Origin: Corynebacterium falsenii
GTDB taxonomy: Bacteria; Actinomycetota; Actinomycetes; Mycobacteriales; Mycobacteriaceae
NCBI RefSeq assembly: GCF_020099275.1
Contig: NZ_CP083646.1
Coordinates: 992,001-1,056,000 of the forward strand
Reading direction: 5' to 3'
DNA length: 64,000 nt
The translations under genes and the position numbers were made by a program. Shown here in pieces: positions 8,463 through 18,151 of the stretch (positions within the stretch are counted from its first letter, which is position 1; each line of letters starts with the position of its first letter). Below the pieces are notes generated by a model that did no database searches, had not been told where the DNA came from, and saw only the letters and a list, made by a program, of their open reading frames with translations.

Positions 8463-9589
8463 ACTTTCGATATGATCCCTCGGCGCTGAATGAAGGCGAT
8501 CCGGTATCTCACGTCTATTTCTATTGCGCTCCTGTCCATGATCACCATGCTCCTCAGCTGCCGGTGATGACGCAACGAGCGGACGGCACGTTTCACGCGA
8601 GCGTTGATATCCCATCGGATGCCATGGGCTCCTTTCTGGTTGCGCCTGTTGACGCGGAGGTCGCTCGAAAAATGCGAGAACTGAGCAGGGGTACTCCTGG
8701 TGATACACAAGCACGTTGGCACGAGCTGCTTGCGCATAGTGTGGCTCCCAACGTCTGCCGCACGGTCGTGTCGATTGACCCTCCGGGAGTATTCGTAGAG
8801 TCCTCGATGTCCACGGAATCTGGACGGGTTAGTATGCCGGATGCGCCTCCTCGTCCTGGGTGGCCTGAGGGGTTAACTCAATTTCCTCATGGCGAGGGGT
8901 GGAAGATGGAGGTTCTTGCTGGCAAGACCGCGTGGACCGCTGGATCATCCGATTCTTCACACTTGCTTATTCTTTTCGACGCCGCCATGTGGCTGGACAC
9001 TGGTCTTCCGCAGGTGCTTGCCGAGATGGCTGCTTCAATGATGATTCCGAATATCCGCGTTATTGCTATTGATACGCGGGAGGATCGTTCTCGGATCCTC
9101 GGGTGTTCAGAGGATTTTGCGCAATGGGTTGCCCGCGACTTGCTGCGCTGCCTGCCTTCCCGTCCGGCGCACTGCGTCGCTGTCGCGGGACAGAGCCTTG
9201 GGGGGCTTACGGCGGCGAATATCGTACGGCTGCACCCCAATCGAATAGCGCGGGCAATCGCTAATTCTCCGAGCTTCTGGTGGCCTACTTTTGGTGGACG
9301 TGCTGGTGGAAGGATGGCAGAGCTCTGCCGCGACTCAGAAACTCTTCATTGCCTGAGATCAACTGATGCCGAATTCTTCTTTTCCGTCGGTCGAGGTGAA
9401 GGAGGGGGTGGAGGCGTCGGGATGGTAGAGCATGCCGGAGCTGTTGCTTCCGTCCTGTCCGGGGCTGGTGTGGAGTGTGCGGTTGAAGTGACGAACACTG
9501 CTCATGAGATGGCTGCGTGGGAGGGGGCCCTGACGCGCGGCATTATGCACATGTGGGGAGAACCTCGAGACTATGGATTAACAGTATAG
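8450..9589 (+). CDS. Enterochelin esterase-like hydrolase (Fes family)
   Basis: 379 aa from ATG 8450, chosen because a -10 box ends 6 nt before it; GTG 8411 would extend it by 13 residues. The N-terminal ~150 residues form the beta-rich Fes substrate domain. The hydrolase domain has GQSLGGL with nucleophile Ser249, then NSPSFWWP (272-279), a Fes signature, and a likely catalytic His352 in AHEMAAW. Members cleave the ester bonds of imported tricatechol siderophores in the cytoplasm to release iron. A Gly-rich run (314-322) near the C-terminus is unusual. The stop codon lies inside the DtxR box of the following permease gene. The actual siderophore is unknown. Confidence 0.85.
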   Translation: MPILNFRYDPSALNEGDPVSHVYFYCAPVHDHHAPQLPVMTQRADGTFHASVDIPSDAMGSFLVAPVDAEVARKMRELSRGTPGDTQARWHELLAHSVAPNVCRTVVSIDPPGVFVESSMSTESGRVSMPDAPPRPGWPEGLTQFPHGEGWKMEVLAGKTAWTAGSSDSSHLLILFDAAMWLDTGLPQVLAEMAASMMIPNIRVIAIDTREDRSRILGCSEDFAQWVARDLLRCLPSRPAHCVAVAGQSLGGLTAANIVRLHPNRIARAIANSPSFWWPTFGGRAGGRMAELCRDSETLHCLRSTDAEFFFSVGRGEGGGGGVGMVEHAGAVASVLSGAGVECAVEVTNTAHEMAAWEGALTRGIMHMWGEPRDYGLTV

Positions 9590-9604
9590 GTTCGGCTATC
9601 CTTA
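9586..9604 (+). promoter_or_regulatory. DtxR-type iron box upstream of fepD
   Basis: ATAGGTTCGGCTATCCTTA matches 16 of 19 positions of TWAGGTWAGSCTWACCTWA. It overlaps the esterase stop codon and ends 6 bp before the GTG start of the permease. TATCCT (9597-9602) could be a -10, which would make the permease transcript leaderless or nearly so. Confidence 0.7.
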
Positions 9605-9610
9605 CTTTCT

Positions 9611-10714
9611 GTGAAAGTAGCGAAATGGTCTCGCGCGCTGGAGACCCCAGAGGGTCACGCAGGTCGTTTACGTGCTCGAGCTGGGATCCCCAGATACGCG
9701 GCGACGTTAGCGATCTTGGTGGTCATGATGGTGTGGAGCCTTACCGTGGGATCGCGTGCGACACCGTTGTGGGATTCTGTTGTGGCGATCCCAGATGCGA
9801 TCCGCTATGCGCTATCCCCAACCGATAGTCCGTTAGTGGGCAATCCGGATAAGCATGCGCAGCTCGCGGTGTTAATTGGCGGCCTTCGCTTGCCTCGGAC
9901 ACTTGTTGCGCTTCTGGCGGGGGCGGCTTTGGGGCTTGCGGGAGGGATCATCCAGGGACATACTCATAACCCCCTCGCCGAGCCGGGGGTGTTAGGGATT
10001 AATGCAGGAGCCGCTGCGGCGTTCATTGGGGCAGCCTACGCAGGGGTCGAGCTGCATCACATAGTGGGTACCGTTGTTGCTGTTACTGGAGCTGCAGTGG
10101 TGACCGTTGTGGTCTTTGCTTTCTCCACGGCGGGGAGGGGAACAATGGATCCAATGGCCATGGTCTTGGCTGGAGTTGCGCTCACGGCTTTGCTCATGGC
10201 GTGTGTCAACGCCATGGTTTTGGCGAGTGCCGAGGCGCTGGACGCCTTCCGTCACTGGGCCACGGGTTCTGTCGAAGGAGCCACGATGGCCACGGTGTGG
10301 GCAGTGGCACCGATCGCGCTAATTGGGTGTGTACTCGCCTTTTCCCAGGGTAGAGCGCTCAATCTTATGGATCTCGGAGGGGCTTCCGCTCATGCGTTGG
10401 GGTTGTCCGTTCGGCGCGCACGAATGGTGGGGATTGCGTCAATCGCACTCCTTGGGGGCGCCGCAGTTGCCGGCGCTGGCCCCATCACATTTGTCGGCCT
10501 TGTGGCTCCGCATATCGTGCGTCGTTGGACCGGCCCCGACTACCGACGCATTCTTCCGTACTCTGCCGCAGTTGGTGCCGCTTTGACCCTCGGGGCGGAT
10601 ATGATCGGCCGAGTTATTATTCAGCCCGCCGAGTTGCAAATGGGAATCGTGCTCGCCATCGTGGGCGCTCCGCTCTTTATTGGCCTCATTCGCAGTGGAA
10701 AGGTCGGTGGGTGA
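9611..10714 (+). CDS. fepD: Iron-siderophore ABC transporter permease (FecCD family)
   Basis: 367 aa from GTG 9611. About nine hydrophobic helices; RLPRTLVALLAGAALGLAGGIIQGHTHNPLAEPGVLGIN is split by family-typical turns, and GPITFVGLVAPHIVRRWTG near the C-terminus is the FecCD cytoplasmic loop that couples to the ATPase. With FepG it forms the membrane channel for ferric siderophore import. The first ~30 residues are an Arg-rich cytoplasmic extension. The next permease ATG follows after one base, so the two are coupled. Expression should be iron-repressed through the adjoining DtxR box. Confidence 0.92.
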   Translation: MKVAKWSRALETPEGHAGRLRARAGIPRYAATLAILVVMMVWSLTVGSRATPLWDSVVAIPDAIRYALSPTDSPLVGNPDKHAQLAVLIGGLRLPRTLVALLAGAALGLAGGIIQGHTHNPLAEPGVLGINAGAAAAFIGAAYAGVELHHIVGTVVAVTGAAVVTVVVFAFSTAGRGTMDPMAMVLAGVALTALLMACVNAMVLASAEALDAFRHWATGSVEGATMATVWAVAPIALIGCVLAFSQGRALNLMDLGGASAHALGLSVRRARMVGIASIALLGGAAVAGAGPITFVGLVAPHIVRRWTGPDYRRILPYSAAVGAALTLGADMIGRVIIQPAELQMGIVLAIVGAPLFIGLIRSGKVGG

Positions 10715-10715
10715 C

Positions 10716-11765
10716 ATGAGGGTGCTCCGCTGTGCGAACGTCTCGGTTAGGGTTAACTTCCGACTGATCAGCGTCACTGTCCTAGCCCTGGCACTGGTCG
10801 CCATCCTCATTGTCCTTCAGCTGATATCGGGCGATTATCCTCTGAGTATCCGGGATGTAGTTTCTGTTCTTGGCGGTGGGGGATCGTCGATCGAAAGAAC
10901 ACTTGTTCTCGACGTGCGCGCAGGCCGAGCCTTCGTAGCTTGCGTGGTCGGTGCAGCTCTAGGCTTTGCCGGAGCGCTCACACAGTCGGTGGCGCGAAAC
11001 CCGTTAGCGAGCCCCGATACGCTGGGTATTACTCAAGGTGCTGCGTGTGCGGTCGTGCTCGCTATAGCTGGGGCGGGAACGTTCCTACCAGCGGGCCTGT
11101 CGGAGATGTTGGCCAGCTTGGGCCTACCTCTCGTCGCAATTGTTGGTTCGCTCGCATCTGGAGCTGCAGTGTGGTGGTTGGCTGGATCGAGGCGGGATTC
11201 CCCCGTTCCCCTTGTGCTCATCGGGGTGGGGTGTGCGATCTTGTTGCAGGCTGTGAGTACTTGGGCATTGGTTGCGACAAACATTGACCAAGCCGCATCC
11301 GCGCGATTGTGGCTTGCGGGATCACTGAATGGCAGAACGTGGGAGCAGGGCATGCCGGTGTGTGTCGCCATTGTCATCGCGTGTGCACTGTCGGGATGGT
11401 TGAGCTTCAACCTGTCGGCGCTCAGTTTGGGCACGAACCTGTCGCAGTCCTTGGGTCTCAACATCAAGCAGGCACAACTTGCTCAACTGGTTGTGGCCGT
11501 GATCCTCACTGCGCTAGCAGTGAGTGCAGCCGGCCCTATTGGTTTTGTCGCCTTCGTGGTGCCACAGATTGCACGCGTGATCGGAGGAACGCCGTTGCCT
11601 CCCCTCGTCCTCTCCCTTGTGCTGGGTGCCGCGTTGTTGCTCGGTGCAGATTACGTAGCGGCGATTCTGCTACCCCGGGAACTGCCCGTCGGCATTGTTA
11701 CGGCGTTCTGCGGTGCTCCGGTTCTTCTTACCCTGGCATTCGTGGCAAACAGAAGGGCTCAGTGA
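10716..11765 (+). CDS. fepG: Iron-siderophore ABC transporter permease (FecCD family), second subunit
   Basis: 349 aa. ATG 10716 begins one base after the fepD stop. It shares the FecCD pattern: GRAFVACVVGAALGFAGALTQSVARNPLASPDTLG in helices 2-3 and GPIGFVAFVVPQIAR before the last helices. It pairs with FepD as a heterodimer, and its stop overlaps the ATPase start (TGATG). The order permease-permease-ATPase is the normal fepDGC arrangement. Confidence 0.92.
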   Translation: MRVLRCANVSVRVNFRLISVTVLALALVAILIVLQLISGDYPLSIRDVVSVLGGGGSSIERTLVLDVRAGRAFVACVVGAALGFAGALTQSVARNPLASPDTLGITQGAACAVVLAIAGAGTFLPAGLSEMLASLGLPLVAIVGSLASGAAVWWLAGSRRDSPVPLVLIGVGCAILLQAVSTWALVATNIDQAASARLWLAGSLNGRTWEQGMPVCVAIVIACALSGWLSFNLSALSLGTNLSQSLGLNIKQAQLAQLVVAVILTALAVSAAGPIGFVAFVVPQIARVIGGTPLPPLVLSLVLGAALLLGADYVAAILLPRELPVGIVTAFCGAPVLLTLAFVANRRAQ

Positions 11766-12550
11766 TGAAATCGAGCTTTGCAATCAGCAATCTCAGCGTT
11801 AGCTACGGTGACCGTTCGGTTCTGCATGAGCTTTCTGTAGATATTCCGCAAGGAAAAGTGACGACTCTCATCGGGCCCAACGGATGTGGAAAGTCGACAC
11901 TGCTCAATAGTTTGTGTGGCTTGATGCCCTACCAAGGGAGCATTACGTACGAGGACACGCCGATTATGGGACTACGATCTCGTGAGCGCGCCCGCCGAAT
12001 TGCTCTACTGCCTCAGAGTCCTACTGCTCCGGAACATATGACGGTGTTTCAACTTGTGGCTCGGGGTCGACATCCGCATCAATCGTGGTTTTCTCAGTGG
12101 TCAGCGCAAGACGAATTGATCGTTCGACAGGCGCTCAGAGCAGTCGGCATGGAGTGCCGTGCGGGTTCGGAGTTGCAGCACCTATCGGGCGGGCAACGGC
12201 GGCGCGCATGGATCGCGATGGCGCTGGCGCAAGACACCCCGACAATACTGCTCGACGAGCCCACCACCTACCTCGATCTGGCACACAGCATTGAGGTGCT
12301 GCGGATCGTACGAGGCTTGTGCGACCGGGATGGCAAGACGATAGTGATGGTTCTCCATGATGTGAACCTCGCAATTCGTTATTCCGACATTCTCCTTGCC
12401 ATGGAAGCCGATGGTTCGATTGCGGCAGTGGGTACACCGTGGGACGTGATCAGCGCGGAGATGCTGAGAAGGACGTTTGGACTCCGGGCGATTGTGGTCA
12501 ATGATCCAGAAACCGGTGGTCCCCTCGTCGTTCCGCGTAAAGACTACTGA
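11765..12550 (+). CDS. fepC: Iron-siderophore ABC transporter ATPase
   Basis: 261 aa; ATG 11765 shares one base with the fepG stop. Walker A GPNGCGKST at 37-45, Q-loop near LLPQSP (81-86), signature LSGGQ at 140-144, Walker B ILLDEP at 161-166, and an H-loop in LHDVN. TYLDLAHSIEVL after Walker B is typical of FecE/FepC ATPases. It energises FepDG. A 205-bp gap with its own promoter separates it from the binding-protein gene. Confidence 0.95.
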   Translation: MKSSFAISNLSVSYGDRSVLHELSVDIPQGKVTTLIGPNGCGKSTLLNSLCGLMPYQGSITYEDTPIMGLRSRERARRIALLPQSPTAPEHMTVFQLVARGRHPHQSWFSQWSAQDELIVRQALRAVGMECRAGSELQHLSGGQRRRAWIAMALAQDTPTILLDEPTTYLDLAHSIEVLRIVRGLCDRDGKTIVMVLHDVNLAIRYSDILLAMEADGSIAAVGTPWDVISAEMLRRTFGLRAIVVNDPETGGPLVVPRKDY

Positions 12551-12586
12551 GTCCACGTACAGGTCGAACTTTCACCGATGGAACCC

Positions 12587-12642
12587 TTGTGTTTATCACC
12601 GCTCAAACATAAAATAAATTAAGCCTTACCTAACTAGTTAGG
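12587..12642 (+). promoter_or_regulatory. Promoter and DtxR box of the siderophore-binding protein gene
   Basis: TTGTGT (12587-12592) and TAAAAT (12610-12615) are separated by exactly 17 bp. Directly downstream, TAAATTAAGCCTTACCTAA (12615-12633) matches 17 of 19 positions of the DtxR consensus. It is followed by an overlapping perfect palindrome CCTAACTAGTTAGG (12629-12642). Repressor bound here would cover the start point. The predicted leader is about 130 nt. Confidence 0.75.
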
Positions 12643-12755
12643 CGTCCAGTGGTGGTGCCTCCGACCTGAGCGGCTGCGATTCGCATGATCGCACGGGGAG
12701 CATCCATGTCAAGCACCAAGATCGTCCAGCAGTGATAAACGAAAGGAACGTTGAT

Positions 12756-13823
12756 TTGTTCACCAAGAGGTCCCATATCGGTCGATATACTGCAGCCTCA
12801 ATTGCGAGCCTGTTGGCTCTGAGCCTCGCATCGTGCTCAGAGCGCTCTTCCGAACCGATGGACACTGCCACCCAATCCACGGCCTCTCAATCTGCCACCT
12901 CCTCGGAAAAACAGGGGCAATGGCCGCGCACCATTGAGTCGCTCGATGGTGATGGAAAGAAGACAGAGGTGACGATTGAGCATCAACCCGAGAGAATCGT
13001 CAGCACTTCAGTCACTCTCACCGGAAGCCTTCTAGCTATTGATGCTCCAGTGAAAGCGACCGGCACCGTGAATAATCGACCTCCGCTAGCCAACAGCCAG
13101 GGATTTTTCACCCAATGGGCTGATGTAGCCGACCAGCGTGGCGTGGAACCCATCTACCAGGGGCAGCCTAGTGTTGAGGCAATTCTGGCTCAGAAGCCCG
13201 ACCTCGTTGTCATGAGCTCTAGCGGGCAGGATTCAGCGATTGACCTGTATAACCAGCTCGCTGGGACGGTCCCCACCTTGGTTGTCGATTATTCGCGCCA
13301 GGGATGGGAAGACACAGCTCGGGCACTCGGGAAGGCGACAGGTCACGAGTCTGGTGCCGAGGATGCTATCCACCGGTACGACGAGCGCGTCAAAGAAGTG
13401 AAAGAATCCATCACGAAGCCGGAGCAGCCGGTCAATATCGTGTCCCTAGCCAAGAACAACGGCGGGTTAAATTTCTGGACGAAGAATTCAGCACAGGGGC
13501 GGGTGTTAACAGATCTGGGCTTCGATGTGGCTCAGCCCCCAGAGAATCTTGTCGACACCACGAGCCAATATGCTAAACGAAAGGATGCCCGCCCGGTCTC
13601 CGCAGAAAACAGCGCCCTTGCGCTGACCGGCAGATCGATATTCGCGTTGAACGCAGATGGCAAGACTAAGCCTTCCGAGGCAATGGCGCAAAACCCGCAG
13701 TTGGCAACGGTCCCGGCGGTGAAAGATGGGCACGTTTACGATCTAGCTCCCGAGGATTTCCGTATCGACTATTACAGTGCAATGAACATGCTCGACGAGA
13801 TCAAGAACTTCTTTGCCAAGTAG
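12756..13823 (+). CDS. fepB: Ferric siderophore-binding lipoprotein
   Basis: 355 aa from TTG 12756, which has AAAGGA 8 nt upstream; GTG 12732 has no ribosome site. A basic N-terminus and hydrophobic helix end in the lipobox LASC, so Cys27 should be lipidated. A Ser/Thr/Glu-rich linker precedes a class III periplasmic-binding fold: PERIVSTSVTLTGSLLAID, then QPSVEAILAQKPDLVVM, both characteristic of FepB/FecB proteins. It captures the siderophore outside the membrane and delivers it to FepDG. The last gene of the iron locus, it converges on the XPB helicase gene with an 18-bp gap. Confidence 0.92.
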   Translation: MFTKRSHIGRYTAASIASLLALSLASCSERSSEPMDTATQSTASQSATSSEKQGQWPRTIESLDGDGKKTEVTIEHQPERIVSTSVTLTGSLLAIDAPVKATGTVNNRPPLANSQGFFTQWADVADQRGVEPIYQGQPSVEAILAQKPDLVVMSSSGQDSAIDLYNQLAGTVPTLVVDYSRQGWEDTARALGKATGHESGAEDAIHRYDERVKEVKESITKPEQPVNIVSLAKNNGGLNFWTKNSAQGRVLTDLGFDVAQPPENLVDTTSQYAKRKDARPVSAENSALALTGRSIFALNADGKTKPSEAMAQNPQLATVPAVKDGHVYDLAPEDFRIDYYSAMNMLDEIKNFFAK

Positions 13824-13842
13824 CTCGGGGCTTGTTGTACCC

Positions 13843-15516
13843 CTAGGCTTCCGGCAGGTCGATCGAATCCATAATGCGATACCCGTATCCCTGCTCCGCG
13901 AGGAAACGCTGGCGGTGTGCCGCATAGTCGGCATCTAGTGTGTCACGAGCAACAATGGAGTAGAAAAAGGCTCCGCCCCCATCCGGCTTCGGTCGCAGAA
14001 TCCGGCCCAGCCGCTGCGCTTCCTCCTGGCGGGACCCAAACGTTCCGGAGATCTGAATCGCCACTGATGCACCGGGCAGGTCGATGCTGAAGTTCGCGAC
14101 CTTGGACACCACGAGCGTTTTGATCTCGCCATCGCGGAACTGCTGGTAGAGCTTTTCGCGCTTGGCCGTTCCGGTCTTGCCGTCGATGACCGGCACGTCC
14201 AGCTCTGCGGCGATCTCCTCAAGCTGGTCGATGTACGCGCCGATGATCAACGTGGGCTCATCCGGGTGCATTGCCATGATCCGGCGCACCACCTTGTTCT
14301 TCGTCGGCGTGGTTGCCGCCAGGCGGTATTTATCCGATTGCTCGGCGGTGGCGTACACCATCCGCTCGGAATCGGTCAGTTGCACGCGGACTTCGGTGCA
14401 ATCAGCCGGAGCGATCCACCCCTGGGCCTCGATGTCCTTCCACGGCGCGTCGAAACGCTTCGGGCCGATGAGGCTGAAGACGTCGCCCTCACGACCATCC
14501 TCACGAACAAGGGTCGCAGTGAGCCCTAAGCGCCGACGTGACTGCAGGTCGCTCGTCATGCGGAATACGGGGGCGGGCAGCAAATGCACCTCGTCGTAGA
14601 TGATGAGGCCCCAGTCGCGGGAATCAAACAGCTCCAGCGCCCGGAACTCGCCTTTCGTCTTGCGCGTGACCACCTGGTACGTGGCGATGGTGACGGGGCG
14701 GATTTCTTTCTTCTCGCCGGAGTACTCGCCGATCTCATCCTCGGTGAGGGTGGTGCGTCGCAGCAACTCATCGCGCCACTGCCGACCCGCCACGGTGTTG
14801 GTCACCAAGATCAACGTGGTGGCCTTAGCCTTGGCCATCGACGCGGCGCCGACCATCGTCTTGCCCGCACCGCAGGGCAGGACCACCACGCCGGAGCCGC
14901 CCTCCCAGAAGCTATCCGCGGCCATCTCCTGGTAATCACGCAGCGACCACTGCTCCACCTCGGTAGACAAGTCGATCTTGTGAGCCTCGCCATCGACATA
15001 CCCCGCTAGATCCTCCGCGGGCCAGCCGACCTTGAGAAGCTCCTGCTTCAACCGGCCACGCTCGGAGGGATGCACCACCACGGTGTCCTCATCGAGCTGC
15101 TGGCCCAGCATCGGCTTGATCTTCTTGTGCCGTTGGATCTCCGCCAGCACGGCGCGGTCCTTGCTTTCCAAAACCAGGCCGTGGGCCGGATTCTTCGCCA
15201 GGGTCAGCCGGCCGTAGCGGTCCATCGTGTCCGCGATGTCGATGAGCAGCGGCTGCGGCACGGGGAACCGTGAGTACGTCTCCAACACGTGCATGACCTG
15301 CTCGGCATCGTGGCCGGCGGCTCGGGCGTTCCACAGGGCGAGTGGGGTGATGCGGTAGGTGTGCACGTGCTCCGGGGCGCGTTCGAGCTCCGCAAAGGGC
15401 GCCAGGGCGTTGCGCGCCTCCTGGGCCTGCTCGTGGTCGATCTCTAGCAGTACGGTCTTATCCGACTGGACGATCAATGGTCCGTTTCCGATACCCAACC
15501 TGGATGCCTCTTCCAT
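13843..15516 (-). CDS. DNA repair helicase XPB/Ercc3 family
   Basis: 557 aa, close to the M. tuberculosis XPB. The N-terminal domain begins GPLIVQSDKTVLLE and contains ERAPEHVHTYRITPLALWNARAAG split over helices. The helicase core has Walker A GAGKT (216-220), DEVH box (308-311) and motif VI QRLGRILRP (501-509). The actinobacterial protein is a 3'-5' DNA helicase with ATP-dependent annealing activity. ATG 15516 is preceded immediately by CAGGA. The next gene upstream on the same strand is the conserved partner found beside XPB in mycobacteria. An almost fully conserved N-terminus argues the start is right to within a few residues. Confidence 0.93.
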   Translation of the reverse strand: MEEASRLGIGNGPLIVQSDKTVLLEIDHEQAQEARNALAPFAELERAPEHVHTYRITPLALWNARAAGHDAEQVMHVLETYSRFPVPQPLLIDIADTMDRYGRLTLAKNPAHGLVLESKDRAVLAEIQRHKKIKPMLGQQLDEDTVVVHPSERGRLKQELLKVGWPAEDLAGYVDGEAHKIDLSTEVEQWSLRDYQEMAADSFWEGGSGVVVLPCGAGKTMVGAASMAKAKATTLILVTNTVAGRQWRDELLRRTTLTEDEIGEYSGEKKEIRPVTIATYQVVTRKTKGEFRALELFDSRDWGLIIYDEVHLLPAPVFRMTSDLQSRRRLGLTATLVREDGREGDVFSLIGPKRFDAPWKDIEAQGWIAPADCTEVRVQLTDSERMVYATAEQSDKYRLAATTPTKNKVVRRIMAMHPDEPTLIIGAYIDQLEEIAAELDVPVIDGKTGTAKREKLYQQFRDGEIKTLVVSKVANFSIDLPGASVAIQISGTFGSRQEEAQRLGRILRPKPDGGGAFFYSIVARDTLDADYAAHRQRFLAEQGYGYRIMDSIDLPEA

Positions 15517-15662
15517 TCCTGTGTGGCTACTCTGCGGCTACTTACCTGCCATGGTGTGGCCACCGTGTTGCCTTGGTGTGTCCACTCCGTGACCCGCTTA
15601 CCTGCCATAACAGCGCTTCGCGCCGCACGGCCCGCAAACAAACCATGCTACCCGCTTTCTAA

Positions 15663-18092
15663 CTAGGCGTTCGCCACGGACGTCAAGCGGTGCGGCTGCA
15701 GCGTGAAGCTCTCGCCTGAGATCTCGGACACCACCGCGATCACCGACGGGCTCATCATCACCACGCTCACCCGGTCGTGCACCGGCTCGCCTTGCCGATT
15801 GGCGTACGCGAGCTCCACGATTGTTCCGGAGGCATAGGCGTTCTTCAACGCGCTCATCATGCCCCGGAGATCGGTGACCACCTGGGGCGATCCGGCGCCG
15901 CCAGCTCCACCAGGGCCACCGGCGCCACCCAGGCCGTCCTGGATGTCCGCCACGGACCGGCGGAAAGCCTCCACTGCGGCGTCGATCGTGCGATCCAACT
16001 CGGCGAGACTCTCCGCATCTGGGCCTTGCCACGCACGCCGCGGCGCCTCGACGAGCACTGCGGCCATGTCGTCCATGCCGTCTCCGCCGAATGCCCGCCT
16101 CGTGGGGGTGGCAGCTCCCTCGGCGAGGGCGCGCTGGGCATCGGCGATGAGGTAGCTCAACGATTGCGGCACACCAGACGCCCCGCCCATCGCCTTGGAT
16201 TGGAGGAACTCGAGGATCTCGTCGGCGCTCGCGCCTCCTCCGAGGGCGCGCAACAGTGACTCCTTCGACACTCGCCACACGCTCGCCATGCCCGCCGATT
16301 CCTGATCGGCGATCCGCGCGAGCATGGCTGCATCGTCTGCGCTCAGCAGCCCCGGTGCCATGATCGTGTGGTCGGCCTGGATGATGAGCGTGTCCACCGG
16401 TGCCGGCAGCACCGATTCGAGGCGCTCGGCGAGGTCGGCCACGGGGTCGGGGCAGTCGCCGGCACGCACGCGATCGAGCGTGTCCGCGAGTGCTGTGGCG
16501 GCGCGCGTGGGGACCATTGGCACGTCGGCTCCGCGACTGGACGCACGCCGGGTGGGGGCGGCCACGAGGCCCACACGTGCGGCCTCGTCCCAGACCTGTG
16601 CCCACGCGACCTGGGAGATTGACCACGTCAATCCCGGAGATCGACGCCACAACGCATCCCTCGCCCGCTCCGGCAAGGGAGTGACCTCCGGCGATCCGCT
16701 AGGGGGGTTGTCAGTGGCGCACAGCGCTGGGAGGATCCCGCGCAGCTGACCGGCGCGACCCACAAAGAGCTCGGGGTCGAAGGCGCGTAGGGTGTCGTCG
16801 AGAAACCAGGGGGCGTACGTGGAGGACGACCAGCCGAGCAGCAACAGCGCCCACGCACGTGCCGGAGACGCGGTGACGAAGTCTCGGGCGAGGGTGGTGG
16901 CCGACCAGACGTCGCTGCGCAGACCGGAGCGTTCGGTGGGCTCGATCGCGCCGAGGGCGGCGAGGTTGGCGTGGACGAGCCAGGTGAGCTGGTCTTCCAC
17001 GGTGGCTGGGTCGAGCGAACGGCGGCGGGCCACTTTCGTGAGTTCGCGGATGCCGAGGCCGCCGGAGGTCAGCGGGCTGAGTGGTTGGGCGGCGAGGTCG
17101 CGGACGGAGTCGGCGAGTTCTTGGACGAGCTGGATGGCGGTGGCGGTGCCGGTGTCGGTGGCAGATTGGGTGGCTTGGGCGGAGGGGGCGGTGGTGGTGG
17201 TCTGGGCGGAGGAAATGGCGGGTGAGGGGGTGTAGGTGCCGCCAGGGGGAGTGATCAGCGTGCCGCGGAGGTGCTGCTGAATGCGCCCGGACAGGCGAGC
17301 GGTGTGGTCGTCGAGCTGATCCAGGATTCCATGGCGAACCATGGTGGGCAGGGGAGCGTCGGGGTTGGCGTCTGGGTTCAGCGACGCCGAATGACCCACG
17401 CCGCCAGCAGTAAGCAGCGTGGTAAGCAGGCGGCGTTGACGCGGAGGCAGGTCGGCCACGGCGCTGGGGATCTCCGCGGTGGGGATGGGGCAGGCGGTGG
17501 CATCGACGAGCCGCCAGAGCTGGGCGGTGGTGGGCTGGAAGAGCTGTGGGAGTTGGGGAGGTACTTTGAACTCGCCGATGGGGTGCGCTAGTGAGGTGCT
17601 GTGCGCGGCTGGGCTGATAGGCGCGGCGCTGAGTGGGCTGCTGTGCGCGGCGCTGGACGGGTCGCTGGGTGAGCCGTCGAGGCTAATAGCCGGACCGAAG
17701 ATCAGGCCCCAACGGGTGAGCGAGGCGATGGCCGCGGTGACGTCCGCGCGAGTGGGGCGGTGATCGGGGGTAGTGCCCGCGATGTCGAAAAGCTCCCCGA
17801 GGGTTTCCACGATGTCGTCCTCGGTGGCGGGATGATGGGCCGCATCGATCTCGCTGGCTGCGTGGAGGACAGCAAGCTCCATCGCCGAGAGGTGAAGCAA
17901 GGCGGCCGAGGATTCCGGTTGTTTGCGCAGGATATGCCGGGTGTGTTCGGGAAGCGTCCCGGTGAGGTTGTCGATGAGGTCGGCGGAACCAGCATTGACC
18001 AACCGGTGCAGCAGTGCGGCGATGGTGGCGTCGGAGTGCGATGCGAGCCACTGCGCATAGGTGGGGAAAGTCTGTTCGTCCTGCTGATTCAT
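15663..18092 (-). CDS. Helicase-associated conserved protein (XPB partner, Rv0862c-like)
   Basis: 809 aa, large and Ala/Thr/Pro-rich with no ATPase motifs. It resembles the conserved actinobacterial protein encoded next to XPB (helicase C-terminal-associated domain). The C-terminal 150 residues (IVELAYANRQGEPVHDRVSVV followed by SPSVIAVVSE) resemble a WYL/Sm-like beta domain. The middle carries winged-helix-like stretches and a low-complexity Ala/Thr/Gln segment (~290-320). Function is unproved; conserved adjacency suggests it works with or regulates the helicase. A Gly-rich repeat GGAGGPGGAGGAG lies near residue 715. The 146-bp gap to the helicase contains the direct repeat CTTACCTGCCAT (15541 and 15598). 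Confidence 0.8.
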   Translation of the reverse strand: MNQQDEQTFPTYAQWLASHSDATIAALLHRLVNAGSADLIDNLTGTLPEHTRHILRKQPESSAALLHLSAMELAVLHAASEIDAAHHPATEDDIVETLGELFDIAGTTPDHRPTRADVTAAIASLTRWGLIFGPAISLDGSPSDPSSAAHSSPLSAAPISPAAHSTSLAHPIGEFKVPPQLPQLFQPTTAQLWRLVDATACPIPTAEIPSAVADLPPRQRRLLTTLLTAGGVGHSASLNPDANPDAPLPTMVRHGILDQLDDHTARLSGRIQQHLRGTLITPPGGTYTPSPAISSAQTTTTAPSAQATQSATDTGTATAIQLVQELADSVRDLAAQPLSPLTSGGLGIRELTKVARRRSLDPATVEDQLTWLVHANLAALGAIEPTERSGLRSDVWSATTLARDFVTASPARAWALLLLGWSSSTYAPWFLDDTLRAFDPELFVGRAGQLRGILPALCATDNPPSGSPEVTPLPERARDALWRRSPGLTWSISQVAWAQVWDEAARVGLVAAPTRRASSRGADVPMVPTRAATALADTLDRVRAGDCPDPVADLAERLESVLPAPVDTLIIQADHTIMAPGLLSADDAAMLARIADQESAGMASVWRVSKESLLRALGGGASADEILEFLQSKAMGGASGVPQSLSYLIADAQRALAEGAATPTRRAFGGDGMDDMAAVLVEAPRRAWQGPDAESLAELDRTIDAAVEAFRRSVADIQDGLGGAGGPGGAGGAGSPQVVTDLRGMMSALKNAYASGTIVELAYANRQGEPVHDRVSVVMMSPSVIAVVSEISGESFTLQPHRLTSVANA

Positions 18093-18151
18093 AGCCTTTT
18101 CATGGTAGCGCTAAGTAGCGGAAGGCCAAGTTTGTGTGGAAAGATGAGACC

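Noticed and set aside
9597..9611. Firm claim of a leaderless fepD transcript
   Set aside because: TATCCT is a plausible -10 but the -35 is poor and the start codon is GTG; kept only as a remark under the DtxR box.
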